DNA of 6,588 nt from Bacteroidales bacterium UBA2632 (GTDB lineage Bacteria; Bacteroidota; Bacteroidia; Bacteroidales; Dysgonomonadaceae): NCBI GenBank assembly GCA_002359825.1, contig DENY01000106.1, forward strand, positions 1,849 to 8,436, written 5' to 3'. The position numbers and the translations under genes are program-made. Under the pieces are notes generated by a model. The model did not search any database, was not told the origin of the DNA, and saw only the letters and a program-made list of their open reading frames with translations. Shown here piece after piece: positions 1 to 5,644 of this stretch (the stretch's first letter is position 1; each line of letters starts with the position of its first letter).

Positions 1-809
1 GATGCCAAATGCATGTTGGCCGAGTCCATGGTGACCATAACCGAAAGGTGTGAAATCAACAACAGTTCATCTTGCAACGTCAATTGACCCACCACCGAGG
101 TTACGTTAGAATAAGTTGTCTCCCACTCTTTCATTTTTTCTTTTTCCTGGGCTCCCCCTCCAAAAAGATAGATGTGGGTGTTTTCTTTTGCAACTAAGCT
201 CTTCAACACTTCCTCCATTTTCTCGATGGGATACATTTTCTCTGCGTGCATGGCAAAGGGTGCTATACCCATGTTGGTTTTGGAAGTGTCGAAGGCTAAG
301 TGATTGAGTTGATTCACATCGCGTGTTTGGTTTTCGAAATAGGACTTGAAACTCATCTCTGAATCTAAACCGAGTTTCGAAAACACATCTCTGTAACGAT
401 CAATAGAATGTTTCAGAGGAACCAGCGGAGCTTTGTGCTTGACAATTGCTTTTTTCTTTGCTCTCTCTTTATTGATATAATGCACAGGCTTGCCCCGCAT
501 AAAAAAGTAGCTGCGCAAAATCTTACTGCGCAATACATCGTGCAGATCGGCTACGGCATCTATTTTGTAATCCTTGCTAATTTGATGAGCCAATCGCGTC
601 AATCTACCCACGCCTTTGTATTGTTTCAAATCTACTCCAATAACCTGTATATTGGGCAACTGATTTACGAATAGACTCTCAAACGATTTTGAGGTCAGGA
701 TGTGAAACGTGAGATGGGGATAGGCTTTTGCCACTGAATAAATGGCGGGTAGTGTCATGGCTACATCGCCAAAGGCCGAAAACCTAATAACAAGGATATT
801 TGACAACAT
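1..809 (-). CDS. Glycosyltransferase family 9 (heptosyltransferase-like), 3' end missing at the left edge
   Basis: 269 codons are visible before the window ends; the frame is open throughout. Family members are usually about 340-350 residues, so roughly the last 70-80 are missing. The N-terminus (residues 4-22, NILVIRFSAFGDVAMTLPA) is the GT9 opening: a beta strand, then a GDV turn whose Asp15 corresponds to the catalytic-base Asp of WaaC-type heptosyltransferases. Residues 181-194 (GIAPFAMHAEKMYP) are the sugar-nucleotide-binding loop that starts the second Rossmann domain. Residues 259-269 (VTMDSANMHLA) match the family's DS-x-x-MH-x-A signature. GT-B enzymes of this family transfer heptose or similar sugars to lipid A core or other surface glycans at the cytoplasmic face of the inner membrane; the exact donor and acceptor cannot be told here. 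The ATG at 807-809 lies 16 nt after the DUF4254 stop, so the two are probably co-transcribed. No Shine-Dalgarno sequence is seen, only purine-rich leader. Confidence 0.9.
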   Translation of the reverse strand, partial: MLSNILVIRFSAFGDVAMTLPAIYSVAKAYPHLTFHILTSKSFESLFVNQLPNIQVIGVDLKQYKGVGRLTRLAHQISKDYKIDAVADLHDVLRSKILRSYFFMRGKPVHYINKERAKKKAIVKHKAPLVPLKHSIDRYRDVFSKLGLDSEMSFKSYFENQTRDVNQLNHLAFDTSKTNMGIAPFAMHAEKMYPIEKMEEVLKSLVAKENTHIYLFGGGAQEKEKMKEWETTYSNVTSVVGQLTLQDELLLISHLSVMVTMDSANMHLA

Positions 810-825
810 GGGTCTTTTCTCTTTT

Positions 826-1434
826 CTACTTTTTGGCGTAAAGAACTGGATTTAAGGCAGGGTCGTTGTACATTTTCATCTGTTTGTACACTTTCATTAC
901 TTTGCTGCCCGATTTCAACTCGACCATCAGCTCATCTATAGCACGAGAGAGATCGGTGCGCTGCTCCAACAATACATCTAGTTTTTGTTGACAACTCTTG
1001 ATGTGGTCTGCATCTGCATCACTTCTGGTGGCCTCTTCGTGCATGTGATAAATTTTAATTATCAGAATAGACAGTCTATCCAGTGCCCATGCAGGACTTT
1101 CGGTGTTGATAGTGGCGGTGGGAGATGGAGCAACATCTTTGTATAAATATAGAAAATAGCTATCTATCTTTTCTACTAAATCGGTGCGCACTTGGTTTGA
1201 TTTGTCGATGGTGCGTTTGATCTTTAATGCCGCTACTGGATCGATATTAGGATCGCGAATAATGTCTTCTAAATGCCACTGAACAACATCTATCCAGTTT
1301 TTCTCATACAAGAAGTTTTCAATCGTTCCCTCTTGGTAGGGGTTGTTGATTGTTGCATTCACATCATTGGTCAAATGATAATCGGCTGTGGCTGTGTCAA
1401 AGATACTAATAGCCTTTTCACTAAATGATTTCAT
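826..1434 (-). CDS. DUF4254 domain-containing protein
   Basis: A 202-residue protein with no signal peptide or membrane segment, predicted mostly alpha-helical and cytosolic. I recognise the DUF4254 family from its conserved segments: HLEDIIRDPNIDP at residues 54-66, the helix RTIDKSNQVRTDLVE at 74-88, SPAWALDRLSILIIKIYHM at 113-131, and QRTDLSRAIDELM at 158-170. The length is normal for the family and the ORF is intact, ending in TAG at 826-828. The biochemical role is unknown. The family is typical of Bacteroidetes and, from general knowledge, often sits beside GT9 glycosyltransferases, as here, which suggests a role in surface polysaccharide or LPS synthesis; that is inference. The ATG at 1432-1434 is preceded by an in-frame TAG upstream of the repeat, so no longer ATG start exists. 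The start has no Shine-Dalgarno sequence: an (ATT)7 run (minus-strand sense) abuts it. Confidence 0.88.
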   Translation of the reverse strand: MKSFSEKAISIFDTATADYHLTNDVNATINNPYQEGTIENFLYEKNWIDVVQWHLEDIIRDPNIDPVAALKIKRTIDKSNQVRTDLVEKIDSYFLYLYKDVAPSPTATINTESPAWALDRLSILIIKIYHMHEEATRSDADADHIKSCQQKLDVLLEQRTDLSRAIDELMVELKSGSKVMKVYKQMKMYNDPALNPVLYAKK

Positions 1435-1455
1435 AATAATAATAATAATAATAAT
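1435..1455. repeat. (AAT)7 trinucleotide microsatellite touching the DUF4254 start codon
   Basis: Seven perfect AAT units on the plus strand, read as (ATT)7 immediately before ATG on the coding strand. The run occupies the whole ribosome-binding region of the DUF4254 gene. Unit-length changes would not shift any frame but would change leader length and the distance of upstream A-rich sequence from the start. Confidence 0.95.
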
Positions 1456-1476
1456 ATTTTCGTTCTATATATCTAA

Positions 1477-1508
1477 CAAAGATAGGTAAGACTTTTGAAT
1501 TTAGGAAA
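1477..1508 (-). promoter_or_regulatory. Candidate promoter of the DUF4254-GT9 operon
   Basis: On the minus strand TATCTTTG (1484 to 1477) matches the Bacteroidetes primary-sigma -7 consensus TAnnTTTG exactly. Twenty nucleotides upstream lies TTTC (1508 to 1505), one mismatch from the -33 TTTG element. The inferred transcript would start near 1470 and have a leader of about 35 nt that includes the (ATT)7 run. The box lies downstream of the preceding terminator, consistent with a separate transcription unit. This is a motif match only. Confidence 0.6.
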
Positions 1509-1532
1509 TGAACTCAAAGTAGGGATTTACAC

Positions 1533-1575
1533 ATAAAAAAACGGACACCTTTATTTATAATAAAGTTATCCGTTT
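1533..1575 (-). terminator. Rho-independent terminator of the etf-acyl-CoA dehydrogenase operon
   Basis: Read on the minus strand, arms at 1575-1561 (AAACGGATAACTTTA) and 1553-1539 (TAAAGGTGTCCGTTT) pair over 15 positions, with one G-U wobble and one mismatch, around a 7-nt loop. A run of seven U (1541-1535) ends the structure. It begins about 40 nt past the dehydrogenase stop codon, where a leftward operon terminator is expected. The plus-strand side is only loosely U-rich, so it is mainly unidirectional. Confidence 0.88.
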
Positions 1576-1615
1576 AATTTTATTGCACTTTTTTTATATC
1601 AAAAAAAAGAACTTT

Positions 1616-3334
1616 TTATTTATTCAATACTGGTTTGTAATATCCAAGATCTTCGATACGGAATTTAGTCACAAAATTGTAGTTTTTGATTACTTCGTTC
1701 TGACCGTAATGAATATAAACTTCAGCTGAACGTCTGTATAGTTCAGGGTTCTCGTTTGCACTTTGCAGTAGAAGATATCCCATCACAATGTGACCCGCAG
1801 ATTCAACCAATCGGCGTGCATTGAAGTCGAGATACTCATTATCTTTTGGCTCAGTAACAATCTCCACCAATTTCTCATACATCTTAGTCATTTTGATAAG
1901 CGGACGGCGCAAAGCCTCCAGTTCTGGAGTAATGGGCATCACTTCGTACTCTTTGATACGCTTCAAATAGGTGCCCGTGGTTACGTGACGAATAGCAGCA
2001 ACTACTTGCAATTGAGTGGTTCCTTCATATATATTGGTGATGCGCGCATCGCGATAGAGTCTTTCGCAGGCATAGTCTTTCATAAAACCCGATCCGCCAT
2101 GTATTTGAATAGCATCGTAGGTGGTTTCATTGGCAAATTCTGTGGTCATTCCTTTTCCCAGTGGTGTGTATGCATCGGCCAAACGAGAGTAATATTTCAT
2201 TTCGTCACGTTCTTCGGGGGTGAGCTTACGTTCTTTAGAAATATCATCCAACACTTTATACATATCCACAAAACGGGCTGTTTCGTACAACATGGCTCTT
2301 GAAGCATCGGTTTTGGCACGAATATTGGCTATCATTTCGTACACAGCAGGAAATTCGATAATGGCTTTTCCAAACTGACGACGAGAGATGGCATAATCAT
2401 ACGCTTCTTGATAGGCAGCTTCGCAAAGACCAACAGCTTGAGCCATAATACCCAAGCGTGCGCCATTCATGAGCGACATCACATATTTGATCAATCCCAT
2501 TCGGCGAGATCCCACCAATTCTGCTTTGGCATTCTTGAAAACTAATTCGCAGGTGGGAGATCCTTTTATACCCATTTTATTTTCGATACGACGCACATTT
2601 ACACCGCCACTTCGTTTGTCATACACAAACATAGATAGTCCGCGACCATCTGTAGAGTCTGCTTCCGAACGCGCCAATACTAAATGTATATCTGAGTCAC
2701 CATTTGTAATAAAACGTTTCACACCGTTTAGATACCAAGTCTTTTCTTCTTCGTTGAAAGTTGCCTTCAGCATCACGGCTTGCAGGTCTGAGCCTGCATC
2801 AGGTTCTGTAAGGTCCATTGACATGGTGGCTCCTTTTGTAACTTCGGGCAAAAAACGATCTTTTTGATCTTCATCTGCAAACTGATACAATGTTTCGGCA
2901 CAGTCTTGTAGTCCCCACAAGTTTTGGAAACCTGCATCGGCACGGCTCACAATGTCAGCTGCCATTATATAGGGTACAATGGGAAAATTCAATCCTCCAT
3001 ATTGGCGAGGAAGTGCCATCCCCATCAATCCAGCGTTGCGCGTTGCATCGAGGTTTTCTTGTGTGCCGCTTGCATACGTTACACGTCCGTTGCTAACGCT
3101 GGGTCCTTCTTTGTCCACCCCTTCGGCATTGGGTGCAATGACATCGCCACAGATATCACCTACAATCTCAAGCACTTTGTCGTAGCTGTCCATTGCATCT
3201 TCAAAATCCTGTGGGGCATAGTCATATTTATCTTTATCTTGGTAGTTACGTTCTCTCAACTCAACTATCCGCTTCATAAGAGGATGATTCAGATGATGTT
3301 TCAGTTGAGGAGTGTCTGTATAAAAGTTGGCCAT
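1616..3334 (-). CDS. Acyl-CoA dehydrogenase family protein with C-terminal extension
   Basis: FAD enzyme interconverting acyl-CoA and trans-2-enoyl-CoA, exchanging electrons with the ETF encoded just upstream. With the start at 3334 the protein has 572 residues beginning MANFYTDTP, as I recall Bacteroidales homologues do. An in-frame ATG at 3415 would add 27 unconserved basic residues. Visible motifs: TEPDAGSD at 176-183 (FAD/substrate-binding signature), RRQFGKAI at 318-325, QIHGGSGF at 410-417, and YRDARITNIYEGTTQLQ around 427-443. Glu437 sits where medium- and short-chain dehydrogenases carry the catalytic base, so the enzyme should be active. A helical insertion at about 355-385 and about 130 residues after the catalytic motif resemble the larger DmdC/PF12806-type members rather than the ~380-residue core family. 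The chain-length or branched substrate cannot be read from sequence. It is the third gene of the operon, 125 nt after etfA, and a terminator follows. Confidence 0.93.
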   Translation of the reverse strand: MANFYTDTPQLKHHLNHPLMKRIVELRERNYQDKDKYDYAPQDFEDAMDSYDKVLEIVGDICGDVIAPNAEGVDKEGPSVSNGRVTYASGTQENLDATRNAGLMGMALPRQYGGLNFPIVPYIMAADIVSRADAGFQNLWGLQDCAETLYQFADEDQKDRFLPEVTKGATMSMDLTEPDAGSDLQAVMLKATFNEEEKTWYLNGVKRFITNGDSDIHLVLARSEADSTDGRGLSMFVYDKRSGGVNVRRIENKMGIKGSPTCELVFKNAKAELVGSRRMGLIKYVMSLMNGARLGIMAQAVGLCEAAYQEAYDYAISRRQFGKAIIEFPAVYEMIANIRAKTDASRAMLYETARFVDMYKVLDDISKERKLTPEERDEMKYYSRLADAYTPLGKGMTTEFANETTYDAIQIHGGSGFMKDYACERLYRDARITNIYEGTTQLQVVAAIRHVTTGTYLKRIKEYEVMPITPELEALRRPLIKMTKMYEKLVEIVTEPKDNEYLDFNARRLVESAGHIVMGYLLLQSANENPELYRRSAEVYIHYGQNEVIKNYNFVTKFRIEDLGYYKPVLNK

Positions 3335-3364
3335 ATTTTTAGTTGTTTGTTTAGTGTGATTTAT

Positions 3365-3446
3365 CGATACTTTGTTAAGTGCTGTAGAATAGATGTTTTT
3401 TATTCTTTTTGCCAATGAAAACTGATGGTTTCAATTCAAAGTATCG
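3365..3446. repeat. 10-bp perfect inverted repeat between etfA and the dehydrogenase gene
   Basis: CGATACTTTG at 3365-3374 and CAAAGTATCG at 3437-3446 are exact reverse complements 62 nt apart. They span most of the otherwise unexplained 125-nt gap between etfA and the acyl-CoA dehydrogenase start. In the transcript they could close a long stem-loop ahead of the third gene. No U-tract follows the stem, so it is not a standard terminator. Function unknown. Confidence 0.65.
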
Positions 3447-3459
3447 GTGGTTTTAAATC

Positions 3460-4479
3460 TTACTTCGTGTTTTGTTTATAATATTTGATCATCTTGGGGA
3501 TGACTTTTTCTATATCTCCTGTTATTATATAATCGGCAATGGAATTGATAGGAGCAGACTTATCATTGTTGATAGCCACAATAATGGCACTCTCTTGCAT
3601 ACCTGCTATGTGCTGTATTTGTCCAGATATTCCACAAGCGATATATAGTTTGGGACGAACGGTTATACCCGTTTGACCAATTTGGCGGTCGTGCTCGGCA
3701 TAGCCAGCGTCAACTGCGGCACGAGATGCACCTACTTCTCCTCCAATAACAGAAGCGAGTTCGTACAACAAGTCGAAGTTTTCTTTAGACCCCACTCCAT
3801 AGCCACCCGAAATGATGATGGGCGCACCTTTGATGTTTACTTTAGATTTTTCGATGTGTCGCTCTATAACTGTTACCGCAAAATCTTCTTCTGAAACGAA
3901 ATCGTTTACATCATACTCTACAACTTCACCCTCTTGAGCAGTTCCTGCAAATTCTTTTTTCATCACACCTTCGCGTACTGTTGCCATTTGTGGACGCTGA
4001 TCGGGATTGATAATCCAGGCAATAATGTTACCACCAAATGCGGGTCTGATTTGGTAAAGCAGATTTTCGTACACTTTATTTTGCTTTCTATCTTCATGAC
4101 CTCCAATTTCAAGTGATGTACAATCGGCTGTCAATCCGCTTCCTAAAGCAGAAGAGACGCGTGGTCCTAAATCGCGACCAATGATGGTGGCACCCATCAA
4201 GCAAATTTGGGGTTGTTCTTTTTTGAATAGATTCACCAAAATGGATGTATGTGGCAATGTGGTATAGGGAGACAAACGGTCGTCTTCGAATACATGAAGC
4301 ACGTCCACTCCATAAGGGAAAACGAGCTCGGATACAGTCTTCAAGTCAGATCCAAGCGCCATAGCTTCAAGCTTGCAATTGAGTTCTTTAGCCAAACTAT
4401 TACCCTTTGTAAGTAGTTCCAGACTGACATCTGCTACTTTTCCGTCTTCTATTTCTAAATATACAAATACGTTATTCAT
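3460..4479 (-). CDS. etfA: Electron transfer flavoprotein alpha subunit
   Basis: A 339-residue cytosolic subunit that binds the electron-transferring FAD and pairs with EtfB. The N-terminal half (1 to about 200) is the ETF alpha/beta domain, including CLMGATIIGRDLGPRVSSAL at 93-112. The C-terminal half is the FAD domain: SGGYGVGS at 224-231, GASRAAVDAG at 250-259, QIGQTG at 266-271, and LYIACGISGQIQHIAG at 278-293 followed by VAIN at 301-304, which fits the EtfA family signature. Arg253 and Thr270 align with human ETF-alpha Arg249 and Thr266, which contact the flavin, so the site looks functional. The usual GGRG is GGYG here (Tyr227). The ATG at 4477-4479 follows the etfB stop by 38 nt with no obvious promoter between, so it is the second gene of the operon. 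Length is usual for the family. Confidence 0.96.
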   Translation of the reverse strand: MNNVFVYLEIEDGKVADVSLELLTKGNSLAKELNCKLEAMALGSDLKTVSELVFPYGVDVLHVFEDDRLSPYTTLPHTSILVNLFKKEQPQICLMGATIIGRDLGPRVSSALGSGLTADCTSLEIGGHEDRKQNKVYENLLYQIRPAFGGNIIAWIINPDQRPQMATVREGVMKKEFAGTAQEGEVVEYDVNDFVSEEDFAVTVIERHIEKSKVNIKGAPIIISGGYGVGSKENFDLLYELASVIGGEVGASRAAVDAGYAEHDRQIGQTGITVRPKLYIACGISGQIQHIAGMQESAIIVAINNDKSAPINSIADYIITGDIEKVIPKMIKYYKQNTK

Positions 4480-4517
4480 AATTAATTGTTTCTATCTTTT
4501 ATGGGGTAATATATGTT

Positions 4518-5390
4518 CTATCCTATGGTGTGATTTTCGACTAATTCCTTCATCAATTCGTTCATATCTTCGTCGCTATCACTCAGTTTTTTGTTTTCTT
4601 TAGCTTGAAAGCTAACATTTTCTATTCGCTTCACTTTGGTGGGCGAGCCCGACAAACCACACATTGCCACATTGGCATCTACATCAGCTACCCCCCACTC
4701 CACAAGGTTTAGATAAGGTCTCTCACTATATATATCTATGTAATCGATATTCTCAGCTTGTCTTTCTGTGATGGTTTTTGCATGTTTATACTTTTGCAAT
4801 AACTTGGCATTTCTTGGACGACAAGATTGTGCTGAACTATTCACTGTGATGAGTAATGGAAAAGGTGCTTCAACCGTTTCAACACCATTTTCGAGGCGTC
4901 GTTTAATTCTAATTTTATCGTTTTCTATCGACACTATATTTTCTGCATAAGTCACTTGGGGTATTCCAAGTTTTTCGGCCACTTGAGGTCCCACTTGTGC
5001 AGTATCTCCATCTATTGCTTGGCGACCAGAAATAATGATATCAAAATCTCCGATTTTTCTTACCGCCATGGACAATGCGTAAGAAGTAGCCAATGTGTCG
5101 GCTCCGGCAAAAGCTCTGTCTGTCAACAACACTCCATCATCGGCTCCACGAAACAATCCTTCACGAATAACTTCGGCTGCTCGGCCAGGTCCCATGGTTA
5201 GTATGGTTATTTTTGAATCTGGATATTTGTCTTTTATCTGTAATGCTTGCTCTAAAGCATTCAAATCTTCAGGATTGAAAATAGCTGGCAATGCTGCTCT
5301 ATTTACAGTTCCGTCAGCTTTCATAGCATCTTTCCCAACGTTGCGCGTATCGGGAACCTGCTTAGCAAATACAATAATATTAAAACTCAT
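4518..5390 (-). CDS. etfB: Electron transfer flavoprotein beta subunit
   Basis: First gene of the operon, 290 residues. I start it at the ATG at 5388-5390 (MSFNIIVFAKQVPDT) because the conserved first strand begins there; an upstream ATG at 5405 would add only MLQTK. Motifs: VFAKQVPDT at 7-15 (nucleotide-binding strand and loop), LNALEQAL at 43-50, ILTMGPGRA at 63-71, SGRQAIDGDTAQVGPQ at 121-136, and RIKRRLENGVETVEAPFPLLITV at 161-183, which matches the EtfB signature region. The GDTAQVGPQ form resembles NADH-linked, bifurcating-type ETFs, whereas mitochondrial-type proteins read close to DDDxNQTGQ. The dehydrogenase recognition-loop region (about 186-205) reads SCRPRNAKLLQK instead of the common NEPR-type sequence. 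The Lys/Glu-rich tail (about 262-290) is expected to wrap onto the alpha subunit. Together with EtfA it carries electrons to or from the acyl-CoA dehydrogenase of the same operon. Confidence 0.96.
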   Translation of the reverse strand: MSFNIIVFAKQVPDTRNVGKDAMKADGTVNRAALPAIFNPEDLNALEQALQIKDKYPDSKITILTMGPGRAAEVIREGLFRGADDGVLLTDRAFAGADTLATSYALSMAVRKIGDFDIIISGRQAIDGDTAQVGPQVAEKLGIPQVTYAENIVSIENDKIRIKRRLENGVETVEAPFPLLITVNSSAQSCRPRNAKLLQKYKHAKTITERQAENIDYIDIYSERPYLNLVEWGVADVDANVAMCGLSGSPTKVKRIENVSFQAKENKKLSDSDEDMNELMKELVENHTIG

Positions 5391-5439
5391 TTTTGTTTGA
5401 AGCATAGGTTATTTATTTAAAATATCTTTATAAACTCAA

Positions 5440-5470
5440 CAAAAATACGCAAACTATTTTTGTTTGCAAA
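5440..5470 (-). promoter_or_regulatory. Promoter of the etfB-etfA-acyl-CoA dehydrogenase operon
   Basis: On the minus strand TTTG (5470 to 5467), a 19-nt spacer and TATTTTTG (5447 to 5440) match the Bacteroidetes -33 / -7 consensus TTTG / TAnnTTTG with no mismatch. The -7 box is about 50 nt upstream of the etfB ATG, leaving a leader of roughly 40-45 nt. Motif match only, but strong and well placed. Confidence 0.75.
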
Positions 5471-5487
5471 CATTTTAATTATGTTTG
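5449..5487. promoter_or_regulatory. Two abutting inverted repeats overlapping the etf promoter (possible operator)
   Basis: GCAAAC-N7-GTTTGC (5449-5467) abuts CAAACAT-N7-ATGTTTG (5467-5487), sharing one base. GTTTGCAAAC at 5462-5471 is itself a perfect 10-bp palindrome. The first repeat covers the spacer and -33 element of the etf promoter, where a repressor would block polymerase; the second lies just upstream. Four CAAAC/GTTTG half-sites occur within 39 bp. The regulator is unknown, and AT-rich sequence makes chance repeats more likely than usual. Confidence 0.45.
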
Positions 5488-5644
5488 TTGTTTAAAGAAT
5501 ATGCCAAGCGATTTAAATCATTCACTATTATAAATAAGAAGAAGAAACACCTTTAACATTTTGATTGAAAAACCGTAAATTATACGGCATAAAACAGATA
5601 CTAATGATTTTAGTAATAATTCTCAAAAACGAATTTTAACTCAT
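5488..5644. other. Intergenic region upstream of the lipoprotein gene, with two small inverted repeats
   Basis: No ORF of note. CCGTA-N5-TACGG (5573-5587) and TACTAA-N5-TTAGTA (5599-5615) could form short hairpins in the lipoprotein leader. No exact TAnnTTTG box was found on the plus strand; a TTTG at 5560-5563 lacks a convincing -7 partner. The lipoprotein promoter is therefore unassigned. No Shine-Dalgarno sequence precedes its ATG. Confidence 0.4.

Noticed and set aside
408..674. An 88-codon plus-strand frame inside the GT9 gene
   Set aside because: It lies wholly antisense to a clearly conserved glycosyltransferase and has no recognisable homology or leader signals.
1435..1455. The AAT run as a CRISPR or iteron-type repeat
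   Set aside because: It is a single simple-sequence tract with no spacers, no longer repeat unit and no replication gene nearby.
3335..3415. A 27-residue N-terminal extension of the acyl-CoA dehydrogenase from an ATG at 3415
   Set aside because: The conserved protein start is MANFYTDTP at 3334. The extension is basic and unconserved as far as I can recall, and it overlaps the intergenic inverted repeat.
2469..3418. Several plus-strand open frames (up to 164 codons) opposite the dehydrogenase gene
   Set aside because: They are antisense shadows of a well-supported coding gene, show no recognisable domains, overlap each other in different frames and have no promoter-like sequence.
3430..3446. 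A separate promoter for the dehydrogenase gene (minus-strand GATACTTTG)
   Set aside because: It reads TA-n-TTTG, one base short of the TAnnTTTG box, and no TTTG lies at the proper upstream distance. Read-through from etfA is simpler.
5488..5644. A riboswitch or small RNA in the divergent intergenic region
   Set aside because: Only short AT-rich hairpins are present; no known riboswitch core, no U-tract terminator and no conserved loop sequence was recognised.
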